A stretch of 62,500 bases of DNA from Glandiceps talaboti. Taxonomy: Eukaryota > Hemichordata > Enteropneusta > Spengelidae. The DNA is taken from positions 5,343,716 to 5,406,215 of the forward strand of contig NC_135557.1 in assembly GCF_964340395.1 (NCBI RefSeq), given 5' to 3'. Numbering within the stretch: the first letter of the stretch is position 1; every line of letters begins with the position of its first letter. The notes beneath the pieces were generated by a model. That model was not told the origin of the DNA. It made no database searches and worked only from the letters and a program-made list of their open reading frames with translations. Below are positions 15,707 to 26,419 of the stretch, piece after piece. Both the position numbers and the translations under genes were made by a program.

Positions 15707-17178
15707 CCACTCGTTGACTAATTTACAATTAATTATCTAAAGAGAAATCCTAAAATGGACATTATAGGGTATAAAGGACAAGTGGTTCATCCGTTGCTAT
15801 GGTTATTTTCGGTCCACATTTTTGGAGACACTGTGGTTAATGGGTAGACGACCGCTTTTATTAGAAGAGTGTATCTACCTTTGTGTATGTCAATTGTTTT
15901 TATCAATTCATACAATTAGTAGTGTGTTAGACACCACTTATCTGTGTTTTTACATATTAATTTCTGTTTCAAAGAAGGTATCCCGTACAGATTAAACTAT
16001 GTTAAAATGTTGATAAACTTATTTGTATATTTTTGTAAACTTTAATCTCACATGTTATAATGTAGGAGATTTAATCACGACATACCCATAGATGGTACCG
16101 GAAGATATCTGATTTCTTTTTTCCCCCTTTTTTTTGGGGGGGGGGGGGGTGTGGGTTGGCAGCCTGTACAACCTATGTAGTATCCTTACGAGAATTATAT
16201 ATACCGTTAGGAGATCAACAAACTGTCCCATCTACGTAAGAAATGACAAAATCTATTCTTGCACACATTTGATATACAAGATATTGTACCGAGAGTTACT
16301 TTTTACCCTGTCTCCCTTTTCTTTTCGATTGTCATGATTCATTGATTAAGACGTAGCGTATTCTCTTTTTATGTAACGTCTAGTCTGTTGCATTCAGACT
16401 GATTTCATGCACTGCCTACGTTGAAAAAGTTTGAGATTTTCTGCTATGTATTTTGTTTATCTGTTGTTTAAGTTTCTTTCATTTCTCAAAATATCTCACG
16501 GTATTTTAGTTTCTATTTTATTGTCCTTAAATGTGTTTGTTTGTTTGTTTGTTTGTTTGTTTGTTTGTTTGTTTGTTTGTTTTTTGTTGTTTTTTTCGAA
16601 AACTATCATTTCCTTAGATTTCAATCGTTACTGTCTAGGTTTAGACCTGTACCTTGTTTCTCTAAGTGCTGTGTACTGATTACAAACAAAGTAACGCAAC
16701 TTTCCAGGCAAACGTATGTAAACCAAAGTCGGCCGGGCTGACCTGTTTATATCTCCCACATTTTATTAACCCTCTCTCAAACATAAACCAAAGTGTATGT
16801 TCATGTATATTGATGTCTGTGTCTCTGCCTTTTTCGCTACTGTACTTTTATCGGAAAGTCATCCCATATAAATTTTACCTTGTACTGACTACAGCGTACG
16901 ATATATAACCAACACTACACCTACACACATTTACACTATTGGTTTCCTTGTATGCTTTCTTTTAGTGCCTCGAAATTTGTTTACCAACATGTTTTGTTTG
17001 TGTGCTTGCTTGTTTTGTTTGTTTGTTTGTTTGTTTTATTTGTTTCATTTTCTAATTATTATTATTATGGTACATTTCACACAAAATGCAGAGAATTCAT
17101 AATCTACTCAGACATGATAAATCTAGGATACATTTTCGTATTTTAATAAAACTTTTCTATGGCAAGGTGATCGGGATA
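15707..17178. repeat. AT-rich stretch with two (TTTG)n microsatellites
   Basis: (TTTG)n arrays occur at 16534-16582 and 17011-17035, and a G12 homopolymer lies near 16135-16149. Between them the sequence is anonymous; frames of 60-82 codons here are Phe/Leu/Cys-rich from TTTG and T runs. Confidence 0.7.
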
Positions 17179-17538
17179 AGGCCTAAAAAACGTTTTGCTT
17201 CCGGTTGCCCGACTCTCTAGCTTTTCACTGCCGACCATAAACTTTTTTTTACCATATTCGAGAAAAAAAATCGCAAAAATTGTGAAATCTTGCCAGAAAT
17301 AGTGGCTGCGGAAACTGACATCAACTTAAAAAGACAATATAAAACTGTTCTTCCAATCTGTAATGACTGTACATTGGATGGGAAGAAACCAATAACACAG
17401 AAACCATATGGAAAACAACTGAAAACATAACTATCTGAACTAGACACTCACATATTAAAAAAAAAGTCCCCAAAAAATCCACTTACCCCACCTATTCTAA
17501 AATTGAGAGTAATCGGAACCACAAATTTTTTTAGGTCT
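17179..17538 (-). mobile_element. MITE-like element, copy 1
   Basis: Full-length copy in minus orientation. On the plus strand it begins AAGGCCTAAAAAAC and ends ATTTTTTTAGGTCT; the ends form imperfect terminal inverted repeats of about 32 bp with the inner block GGTTCCGATTAC. The interior shares with the other copies GTGTCTAGTTCAG, TGTTTTCCATATGG and ACAGATTGGAAGAACAG. The 76-codon minus frame inside it is not a gene, because the sequence recurs with stops in other copies. This copy uniquely carries GCTAGAGAGTCGGG where the others read GCTAGGTGGGGTCGG. Confidence 0.85.
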
Positions 17539-18249
17539 AGTTTTTAGGTATGGAAACCAAAATATGTCAATAGCTTATCGAGGTTACTATGAATGATGTA
17601 GCTAGATTCACAGTTACCCGTGTTCGATCTGAGAGGTTTATTTTCACATGTTTTTTATGAATAAAATGTGATTGCATTATTTAGTATGTTTGAAGTATTC
17701 CATAAACTTTAGTCAAAATGTAAGAATTGATGATATTAGCAATAATGCAATAAGTCTAGAATGAATTGATGATATTAGCAATGCAATAAGTCTAGTGATA
17801 TAGTGGGAAAGCCAAACAGGTGTCCAATCATTCCCATCGGTGGATGACTAGCACTGTCTTATTTTTACAACAACGTAAGCTAGATTCAATGTGTTACCAT
17901 AGACATAGCAGGTTACTATCTTTGCTACCCAAATCTGAATGGTAGCAACTCAAGGCCTTGTCTATTTGTATAGACTGTGTTTTACTGTTCTGTTTAATAA
18001 TTTTCTTCCAACATAAAGGTTTTTTTCGTCTAATTTCTATCATTAGAAACATTAATGTCAATCAAATATCTCACGCATTTCGTGAAGGTCAAATACTCTG
18101 ATTATGTATGTGTTATATACGCCATGGTGCAGTGCAAAGGGTTTAGTATTCATGTAACCATTTAAGACTGGGATTATTCCACTTTTTGTCATTTTCAATT
18201 AAAACAAATTCCATAAGATTTAGAGACTTCTTAGGATAGTGATATATGT
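17539..18249. other. AT-rich stretch with a small tandem duplication
   Basis: The sequence GAATTGATGATATTAGCAAT...GCAATAAGTCTAG occurs twice in tandem at about 17725-17760 and 17763-17796, the second lacking three bases. No exon was recognised. Confidence 0.5.
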
Positions 18250-18440
18250 AGTTTGGGAGTTTTATTTTCTTATATTTACTTGATATTTTGCTGATAAAAA
18301 TGCAACATTTCAAAAACCTTGGATAACAATTATTGTTTTGTAGCTTTTTTACTTGTAAAGTGTAAGTTTTGAAAGCGAAAACAAAACTTGAAGATTATGA
18401 TATAAAAATTATCACGTTCGCTAAGAAAATGAAAACTTAA
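18250..18440 (+). repeat. Dispersed repeat family 2, copy A
   Basis: Shares with 38.1 and 39.0 kb the ordered blocks TGATATTTTGCTGATAAAAAT, AACCTTGGATAA, TTGTTTTGTAG, ACTTGTAAAGTGTAAGTTT and AAAACTTGAAGAT. Copies A and B also share TCGCTAAGA/TTGCTAAGA beyond the common core. No terminal inverted repeat is obvious. It could be a SINE or MITE fragment or a duplicated anonymous sequence. Confidence 0.7.
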
Positions 18441-18474
18441 AACAGATCATCAGGTGTTCAGATGAGGTTTGTTC

Positions 18475-18482
18475 TGACGTCA
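18475..18482. promoter_or_regulatory. TGACGTCA (CRE/ATF-type palindrome)
   Basis: Perfect 8-bp CREB/ATF consensus. It is the leftmost of eight exact copies between 18 and 45 kb. Confidence 0.35.
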
Positions 18483-18639
18483 AATAATCAAATATGTAAC
18501 TTTTTCGTTCATTGGACAAACAGTAATCTATCTGTGTCTGAGCGTACAGATACACAAATGTAGGCCTGAATGTCAATAATTTAGCTTTAGTGGGTATAGG
18601 CTGTGTCATGACAATGCGTTCACCAAAACATGTAAAATT

Positions 18640-19160
18640 CAAGAAATGGTACGTACAAGAATTTGATTACCAATATAACATTCCATTTAACAAATTTAAA
18701 TCAATTAAAAGGTGTTATTAACTAACATAGTGTGTTTAAAATTGAGGAAAATTATTTGTCCCAAATTTAGGTAGCTTAACTTAACTTTAAAGACATCGAA
18801 TAACATAATATACAATTCGATTAATGAATTCAAAATAACTCAAAAGGCTTAATTAATTACCTAATTATTTAAAACACCAATTAATTAATTCATTCATTAG
18901 TATATGAAATGTTACTTTATATTAACTGTAAGATGAACATTTAAAATTTAATTATTTAGTTCAAAGGAAACGTTTAATGAACTATATGAACCGCTTCATT
19001 ACATTAACTGTAACATAATAATATTATTTACTTAGATATTTTAATCCAAAACCAATTACATTGAACTAATTAGAAGATAATAAATATCTAATTAATTTCA
19101 GTTTATCATACTGTAGTAACTATTATTTGAAATGCTAACATAACGTTGACAAAATACCAG
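18640..19160. other. Very AT-rich island with clustered TAATTA cores
   Basis: About 500 bp with almost no G or C runs and repeated TTAATTAATTA, CCAATTAATTAATTC, CTAATTATTT and ACTAATTAGAAG words. TAATTA is the core site of many homeodomain proteins, and AT-rich islands of this kind also act as matrix-attachment regions. No coding sequence is visible, and base composition alone could explain the words. Confidence 0.35.
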
Positions 19161-19977
19161 AGTACACTTGCGTATATTACATAGATTTTACACAGTGCAA
19201 TCGTCGAATAAACGTACTGAAAATAACAGTGCAAATGTAATTTGTTGAATAGACAGACTGTAAATAACTAGGTCCTCACTTCACTTACTTTGCATTTTGT
19301 TTTGAATAGGTTAACTTACATTGAGAATTGGAAAAAATAATTGATATTTCCATGTACTGGTCTGAGATATAAGTGAATACACTAATCAAATACGAGGTAC
19401 TGTTAGTATATTATTTAGGTATTTCACCCAAATAATGCCATTTAATGTGACTGACGACTTCCCGCCAAAAATTGTGTAAATTAATATTTGATTTCTAAAC
19501 GATATCTGGCACTTTTCAAATGAATTTTAGCCTGGGTGAGAAACAAAGTCATTATCAACTCATTCATGAAAGAAAAAATGTTTTATTTTCATTGTTCAAT
19601 ACATTTAGTACTCAGAATGCTTTATATGCATCTGACTGGGCCAAAGTTTACAACACACTCGTGACCTCTGCAAAATGTCTTTTAAACACCCATTGAGAGT
19701 ATAAATATCAATCGATATGTTAGCGTGACAAGTCATAATGCAAGACGAACGAACGTTGAAATCTTGCAAACTATCACAACTTTTAATGTGTCTCATAAAT
19801 GTAGGCTAAGTTCGTTATATAATGAGAGGTTTGATTATCAATGCAATAATAACATCTTTGAATGTGTTCCTCTATTTCTATGGTGGATTGACTGTTAATC
19901 TCTATATAAATGTGCTCATAATATATATACCACTAGCCTACTAATTCATGCCGTGTGAATGGATTACGGTAGACCTT
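19161..19977. other. AT-rich stretch, no gene seen
   Basis: Contains TTCCCGCCAAAA near 19459-19470 (E2F-like). The rest shows no repeat, exon or RNA gene that I can recognise. Confidence 0.45.
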
Positions 19978-20333
19978 AGACCTAATAAAAATATTGTATG
20001 GTTCCGATTACGTTCAATTTTAGAATAGGTTGGGTAGGTAGATTTTTTGTTGTGCTTTATTGTATTTTTTCTCTCTCAGTGTGAGTGTCTAGTTCAGGTT
20101 TTCCATTGTTTTCCAAATGGTCTCTATGTTGTGCATTTCTTCCTATAAGACATACAGTCATTACAATTTAGAAGAACAGTTTTGAGATTGTCTCTTTAAG
20201 TTGATGTCTGTTTTCTCATCCACAATTTCTCGTCAGACTGTAAAATATTTGCGATTTTATTTTTTCTCGAATACTTAAAAAAAAGCTAGGTGGGGTCGGG
20301 TAACCGAAACAAAACGATTGATTTTTTAGGCCT
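19978..20333 (+). mobile_element. MITE-like element, copy 2
   Basis: Plus orientation, starting AGACCTAATAAAAAT and ending TGATTTTTTAGGCCT. The inner terminal-repeat blocks are TGGTTCCGATTACG on the left and GGTAACCGAAACAAAACG on the right. It lacks about 20 bp present in copy 3 around the GGCAGTGAAAAGC region. No clear target-site duplication could be read from the flanks. Confidence 0.85.
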
Positions 20334-20499
20334 TATGACAACTAAAAACGATTGAAAATTAATGTTGAGCGTCATACATGCTTTACTAGTTAAATCAATC
20401 CTTTCGTACTGAGTGTTGTGATATTTGCAAATAAATTATCATATTAACTGAATAACCATACATTAATTCGTTTAAATAATAAACTTATTGTCTGTCTTA

Positions 20500-20816
20500 G
20501 CTCTCTCTCTCTATCGTTGTCCTGCCGTCTCTTGGTCTCTGTCTCCCTTTATCTCTGTCTCTGTGTCGCTTTCTCAGTATTCTCTCCAGTATTCTCCTGC
20601 CTCTATGTAATTCTATGTCTCGCCGCCTCTCCATGTATTTGTACATGATTCTCCGTATGTTTGACTCTGTCTGTCTCTGTATACTCATTTTGCTCAGCCT
20701 CTGTTTGCGTCTGTTTTTGTTTTGTTTCTGCCTCTATTCCTCTGTCTGTCTGTCTGTCTGTCAGTCAGTCAGTCAGTCAGTCAGTATCTCTCTGTGTCTC
20801 TGTCTGACTGACTGAC

Positions 20817-20859
<43 letters not shown>

Positions 20860-20940
20860 GTCTCTGCCTGTGCCTCTGTCCATGTCTGCTTCTGTGTGTG
20901 TCTCTATGTGTTTCTATCTCTCTGTCAGTCAGTCAGTCAG

Positions 20941-21000
<60 letters not shown>

Positions 21001-21021
21001 TCTCTCTCTCCCCCCCCCCCG
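20500..21021 (+). repeat. Pyrimidine-rich microsatellite mosaic (CT, TCTG, TCAG, CTGA, poly-C)
   Basis: Decayed TCTC/TCTG DNA leads to pure TCTG (about 20740-20760), TCAG (20761-20785), CTGA then TGTC (20803-20852), a second TCTGTCAG block, (CT)n to about 21010 and a C10 run. The CAGTCAGTCAG block and the CTGACTGACTG block 20-odd bases later are reverse complements and could pair. The 78- and 82-codon frames are repeat translations. Confidence 0.9.
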
Positions 21022-21168
21022 GCGTCTGCCTCTTCTAACCTTTCTGTCGGTTCACGTCTTCCTATTTCGATGTGTTCCATGTTTTCGTTTACAAGTGCCG
21101 AAATGAATTATCACCCCTTTAGCTCCCCTTTAAGAGTCATTTAAATGCACACAGACTTTTATAGAGCC

Positions 21169-21895
21169 CAGCTTGTTCTCAATCAGAGAATTGTTCACAT
21201 GCCGGTCTAAACAGTATTTTGTTTGTGGTCCGAACCATGCACTGTTAGCGTGAGTTGGGTACGGAAATATCATAGCGTGGTAGAATAATTCAAATGAAAT
21301 CGCTGTTTCCGACTAAAGAATTCTAAGTTTTTAGAAGTATTTTAATTCACAAATAATGTTATCAAACAATCAATTTCTTTGATTTCAATTCATTAGAGTA
21401 ATAATATTGTTTATTTTGGATTTTAAGAGATCCGTGCTAAAACTTCGTGAAAATGCCCTGTCCTTCAAAAGTAGAACTGTTACACTTTTTTTGACTAAAA
21501 ACTGTTCGATTTACTCCCATGAACCTTCAGCACAAACTTAGTTTCGCATAAAAAAACGTGGGTTTATACCCACGGATTGTGAATAAATCGTTTTGTGACT
21601 TTGTTGTAATATACTACATCAAAATGTCAAAAAAAAATTGTTTTGTAAAATGAGTCACCTACATGTGTGTTTGAGGTGTGCAAATTCCACACGACACGAC
21701 AGTCTAGTTCGCCAATTCTATGGACCGTTATTTGAAATTTGTGGAATTGAGAGTTGTGGTGTACGGTGTAACACCAATATTACCGTTGAAATGATAAAGG
21801 AAACGACAAGAAGTTAAAAATGTCATGCATGTTCACCCAGTCTGTACATACATGTTACTATGTCAAGTGTACACCATGTACGCTATCATATTATA
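21169..21895 (+). repeat. Diverged tandem duplication, left copy
   Basis: Pairs with 21946-22695 at an offset of about 765-800 bp. Shared blocks in the same order include CATGCACTGTTAGCGTGA, ACAAATAATGTTAT, the segment around CCATGAACCTTCAGCACAAA, ATTTGAAATT...GAGTTGTGGTGT and TGTCATGCATGTTCACCCAG. This copy has a perfect small palindrome, CGTGGGT-TTAT-ACCCACG (21557-21574), absent from the right copy. No coding potential is visible in either. Confidence 0.8.
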
Positions 21896-21945
21896 TTCGG
21901 GTTTTTTCTATCATACACCTACATGGTGCAGTTTGACGGACTGTT

Positions 21946-22695
21946 TGTTCTCAACCATTGAAATAGTCACATGAATAAATTGTGTTTTTGTAGTCGGAGC
22001 CATGCACTGTTAGCGTGATTTGGATACGGGAATTATTGTATCACAGCGTGGTCGAATATTTAACAGGAAATCACAGTTTCCGGATAAACAATGCCAAGTT
22101 TTCACAAGTATTTGAATCCACAAATAATGTTATAAAACAAACACTTGAGATTCGATTTGAATAGGGTAATAATATTGGTCATTTTGAGGTTTTAAAAGAT
22201 AAACTCTGAAACGTCGTGAAATAAAATTCCATGTTCATCAAAATTGGAACACTTTTTTTCCATTGACTAATAATTGTTCGATTTACCCCCATGAACCTTC
22301 AGCACAAACTCAGTTTCACAAACTTTTCCCCAACTTCTCACCAAATTGTTTGATAAAAAACTTGATTTTAGGTTGTATATTATTTTAATGTGACTGTTTT
22401 AAAATGTCTTCATCAAAGTTATCAAAATTGTAAAAAGTTTGTTAGTCAACTTACATAATCATGTTAACTTATCTGTGTATTAGAGGTATACAAAACTCCA
22501 GGTATACGACCGTCTAATTCGTTAGTTCGTTAGTCCATTATTTGAAATTGTGAGTTGTGGTGTGTGTATAACCAATATTGCGGTTGGAATGATGAAGAAA
22601 CGAAAAAAAAAGTGAAAATGTCATGCATGTTCACCCAGTCTTCATCGATCTAAACTGCAGTACATACACGTTACTATACAATATGTACATCGTGT
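21946..22695 (+). repeat. Diverged tandem duplication, right copy
   Basis: Right partner of the duplication. Overall it is clearly diverged with many small indels, yet the block from TGTTCGATTTAC to CAAACTCAGTTTC (22275-22316) is nearly unchanged against 21503-21544. Whether that reflects constraint or chance needs alignment. Confidence 0.8.
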
Positions 22696-23054
22696 ACGTT
22701 AACACATTTATTCGTTCTCAGTGTCACTCATCTCCGAATGTTTGGAAACGACAGGAAAAAAATCAACTTTTACGATGTACTATATTAAGGTTTTCTTTAC
22801 CAATACTTTGACGTCTATGTATTGCCAATCATTTTAAGATTCCGCTGTGAACTAATTCATTTCGCGCCAAAAGTTAACAGAACTTTAATAAAACAATGAT
22901 TTATCAAACGTCACAGTAGTAGGAGAATACAATATACTGAAGACATTTACCATTTATTTTGACAACATGGATTAGGACAACGTCACAAATATTGAAATAT
23001 TGGACAAAAAAAACGTGTGAAATCTTCAGACACAAAAGAAATGTTTAATTCCTT
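22696..23054. other. AT-rich stretch, no gene seen
   Basis: Holds TTTCGCGCCAAAA near 22860-22872 (E2F-like) but no recognisable exon or repeat. Confidence 0.4.
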
Positions 23055-23431
23055 TAGGCCTTATAAAAGAAACTGTGGTTCCGATTATACTCAATTGTAG
23101 AATAGGTGGGGTATGTAGGTTTTTTAATTTATTTTATTATATTTTTTCTGTGTGAATTAATGTCTAGTTCGCGTTTTCCATTGTTTTCCAAATGGTCTCT
23201 GTGTTGTTTATTTCTTCCCATCAGATGTACAGCCGTTACAGATTGGAAGAACAGTTTTAGATTGCATTTTTAAATTGATGTCAGTTTCCGTAGCCACTAT
23301 TTCTAGTGAGACTTCACACTTTTTGCGATTTTATTTTTTTTCTCGAATACGCAAAGAAAAAGCTTAGTGTTGGCAGTGAAAAGCTAGGTGGGGTCGGCTA
23401 ACCGGAACCAAACAATTATTTTTTAGGCCTT
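23055..23431 (+). mobile_element. MITE-like element, copy 3 (longest)
   Basis: About 377 bp. The left end AGGCCTTATAAAAG...TGGTTCCGATTA matches, inverted, the right end TAACCGGAACCAAACAATTATTTTTTAGGCCT. It serves as the best reference copy because both termini and the GTGTTGGCAGTGAAAAGCTAGG segment are present. No reading frame longer than about 30 codons exists inside, so it is non-autonomous. Confidence 0.88.
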
Positions 23432-23805
23432 AGCTAAAAACGTTCAATTCTGATCAGTGGATCCGGATTCAGTATTTTTCCGACGGTCGTTCTTGCCATG
23501 ATGGAAGGCAAGGGTGTCAAACTTATCAAATCAGTCATTGATCAGAAGAAGTTATCGTGAAATATCTCGTCAAAGTTTTAACGAGACTGCAATGACTGTA
23601 AAAGCCTGACTTTGTGCAAAGTAATTCTACGACAGTACTGTTAAATCGTGTGTGATCGAAAACTACCAGTGACATCACCATCAGTAAATCAGAAATTTGA
23701 TGTTAATTTGTTATCTATTTATACCACATTTTTGGTCTGTGTATGCTGTATTAATTATAGGAATATCTGGTTTGTAATAGCTGGAATTTTTTTAATAATT
23801 TCAGT
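23432..23805 (+). other. Segment with a short unassigned frame
   Basis: An ATG-ATG at 23498-23503 in a good start context (TTGCCATGATGG) opens a 20-codon frame reading MMEGKGVKLIKSVIDQKKLS, ended by TGA; the frame is also open about 20 codons upstream. I recognise no family. No donor site follows before the stop, so an upstream ORF or chance is as likely as a coding exon. Confidence 0.15.
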
Positions 23806-23962
23806 TTGGAACCTGTAGGCTTGATAAAGTACTCTAAAAAACCAATACCACGATTGGTGTTGCCGTTCTCGGCGTGTTTACTACAGACGGCTGTTTGACT
23901 GATTCAGAATTCAACTAGGTACCGTGAGAGCCAACGTAGATCGATGTGTGTACGAGAAACAG
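23806..23962 (+). other. Candidate non-coding (5' UTR type) exon end with strong splice donor
   Basis: A GC-richer segment ends in GAGAAACAG|GTAAGTTT (donor GT at 23963-23964), a perfect U1 consensus. A possible acceptor, TAATTTCAG|TTTGG, lies at 23797-23806. All three frames are broken or short, so if this is an exon it is most likely untranslated. No partner exon could be assigned. Confidence 0.2.
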
Positions 23963-26032
23963 GTAAGTTTACTATAACAATTATCATTTCTGACAACAGA
24001 TAGATAGTTTTCAATATCAAGTCGGAAAGAGTGTATACCTAACATCAAACAAACGTCACTTTTAATGGTTGGGGCTTTTATAGGCGTGTGACGTGAACTC
24101 TCTGACGTCAGAATTTGTCTTATTTTCTTGTAAAAGGTTTCATAATTAGGGCCATTTTTACGAAAAACTCTGATAGCAAGTTACAAAAGGTAGCATTCAT
24201 ACCATTCCAATTTTAAAATAAATTTACAGTTTGGAACAGATCGCGGAAAGGACGTACATTTTGTTCAACTTGTTCGGTTATAATGTCATCGGCCCCCACA
24301 CCAGGGACTGGTTTCTTCAAATAACACCAATACAATTGTTGGGTATGATTTAAATCTGGTTACTCAAATAATGAAAGTGTTCAACATCGAATAATGTGTT
24401 TACGACGAATAAATCATTTTAAAGTATAAAATATCGAATATTGGGATAGATATATAGCGATGAAATTTGTTAAAATGGAATCCTCGATTTGATAAATAGT
24501 CATGGTTGGTGTTTTTGAATCACTAGTTGTCTAAAGCATTTGTAGTAAATGTTTGTTAGGACTCATTCCCGTCTTTTCATTCCCAGATTTGCATCTGCTT
24601 TTCCTCTCGTCTTCTTGAAGTGAGCTGAAAATGGTTCGATGGCAGTTACAATAACATATACATGGGTATTTAGAGGTGACAGAATTCATACACCACAAGG
24701 TACGGGTTATGTATTTCTATATTATAAAAAACCCAGTCCATTCAGAGAGCTATATGTTGGCCTCGTACTACCAGATACGTCAGTTAAATCAGTTTTAGAG
24801 CAAACTACATGAACATTTGCACTTGACTGGTTGTCCTCAGGGTTTTTGTCATCTACATCACTTCTTGACATTCCACCTTTGGCGATATTCGTTTCCGACG
24901 TTGATCAATACTTGACTGTTACAATATGATCTTGATGGACGTCATTTTTTTCAGTCTCGATAAATCGAAGCACCATGTCAATGTCGTTTTATTTGTACAA
25001 AGTTAAAGATATTTTCCTAAAATCCTACCAAGGTATTTCATTGTACACTGTATGATGCATTCTTCATCAGGTGTAAATATCAGGATAAAAATCTGAAAAC
25101 GAAAAAAAAATGTCTGACCCTAGGAGATTTTTCTGCCTATTAAAGTGTGACCGACAAAAACCATTGATGGCAGTGAGTTATTTAACACCAAAACGTGTTT
25201 TTGAATTTGCACAAGTTCCAACATTTTTCACACTTTCAGTCAACTATTTTAGGCAGATGACATGTTTATTTATTTTTTACAACTAAATAACATCCAAATA
25301 TAGACTGGTACTATATGAGTGATAACACGTGGCATTTTAGAAATCCAGCAAAGGTGTGTCGCCATTCACAACAGAAATGGTGGCCAAAATGTACTATCAG
25401 TGAAACCTTAACGAAAAAAGCAAAACGAATATGCTAATTACACAAAATTTATCTCCAAAAATACAGAAAATTGGATTTCTGAAAAAATAACTATTGCTAA
25501 TTTGTTGTAATCGCTTAATTATTAATAAAAATGACACCTCGAAAAATGAAAAAAATATGCCCGTCTATTTGAGACGAATAATAAAAATACTAAGACAAAC
25601 AAAAAAGTGATAGTTTTCATGCCCGCAATTTTGGAGGAAAGTGGTTGTCTGCAGAATTACAAAGGTTGGTAAAAATACCCTGTGCCAAGGAAATCAAAGA
25701 AATAGTGCAAGGAAAATTACTGGAGAACCAACGAAATCTGTGAGAAGGTTAGTGTCGTCAGAATTATTTGAACTGAGCTGTCAAAATGTGTATTATATTG
25801 TACAGTGGTATTTGACAACACGACATGCCAAGAAAAAGCAAATTATTACGTTTTTGTTTGGGTGTTTATAAATCTGTATGTGTAGTTCTGGTCACGTGTG
25901 AAGTAAAAATTATCGTCTGCGAAAACAACCCGCATGCGTCTTCATTTTTTTGGTGTTTGTCAAATACTTAATATGAGAGGATGACATGGCTAGTAACTAT
26001 TGCAATGTTGGATATAGAGTCATTCCGTGATA
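23963..26032. other. AT-rich stretch, no gene seen
   Basis: Contains TGACGTCAGAAT (24103-24114). A 76-codon plus frame at 25641-25871 is Lys/Arg-rich without recognisable motifs. No repeat family was identified. Confidence 0.4.
24103..24114. promoter_or_regulatory. TGACGTCAGAAT motif
   Basis: CRE-type palindrome with a 3' GAAT extension shared exactly with 27990 and 37882. Confidence 0.3.
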
Positions 26033-26419
26033 TCAGTAGCTCAAATATGCTGCACAGGACGGGCTACATTGACTACCCAAAATATACTGTATTCCGAAAT
26101 GTCGCAAACATAATTCCATCACCCAAAAATAGGAATTTGAAGGCATGGCATGTTTGCTTGTAAACCAATCAAAATTCCGCTTACTTAAATCAGGGACGGT
26201 GCAAATTTCCAGTGACCACTGAAAGAGGCAAGAGAGCGAATGTTCGTCGAACAAACAACCCCCTTTCTGTCCTTGAGCCTCAATTTGAATAAATTGCAGC
26301 CCCTCATAGGACTTCCTACGTCTGTCAAATTCATGAAAGTAGTTCCAGCTACTTGGAATATGAACGATATGGAGTTGTATTGCAAGTTGAGCGGGCATAG
26401 CTGTTAGGATGTGAAGCAT
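26033..26419 (-). CDS. Unassigned open frame, probably not a gene
   Basis: This is the longest frame outside low-complexity DNA: 128 codons from the first ATG (26419, residues MLHILTAMPAQLAIQ...), or 151 if a TTG at 26488 is used. Composition is mixed, with several Trp, Cys and His, no signal peptide beyond a short hydrophobic start, no transmembrane run and no motif I know. A second minus frame (26185-26385) is open over the same bases. Local GC is higher than the surroundings, which lengthens chance frames. It could be a relic of a mobile-element protein. Confidence 0.12.
   Translation of the reverse strand: MLHILTAMPAQLAIQLHIVHIPSSWNYFHEFDRRRKSYEGLQFIQIEAQGQKGGCLFDEHSLSCLFQWSLEICTVPDLSKRNFDWFTSKHAMPSNSYFWVMELCLRHFGIQYILGSQCSPSCAAYLSY

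Noticed and set aside
17217-17447. 76-codon minus frame resembling part of the frame at 51565-51774
   Set aside because: Both lie in MITE copies 1 and 5. The similarity comes from the shared transposon sequence, and other copies are not open.
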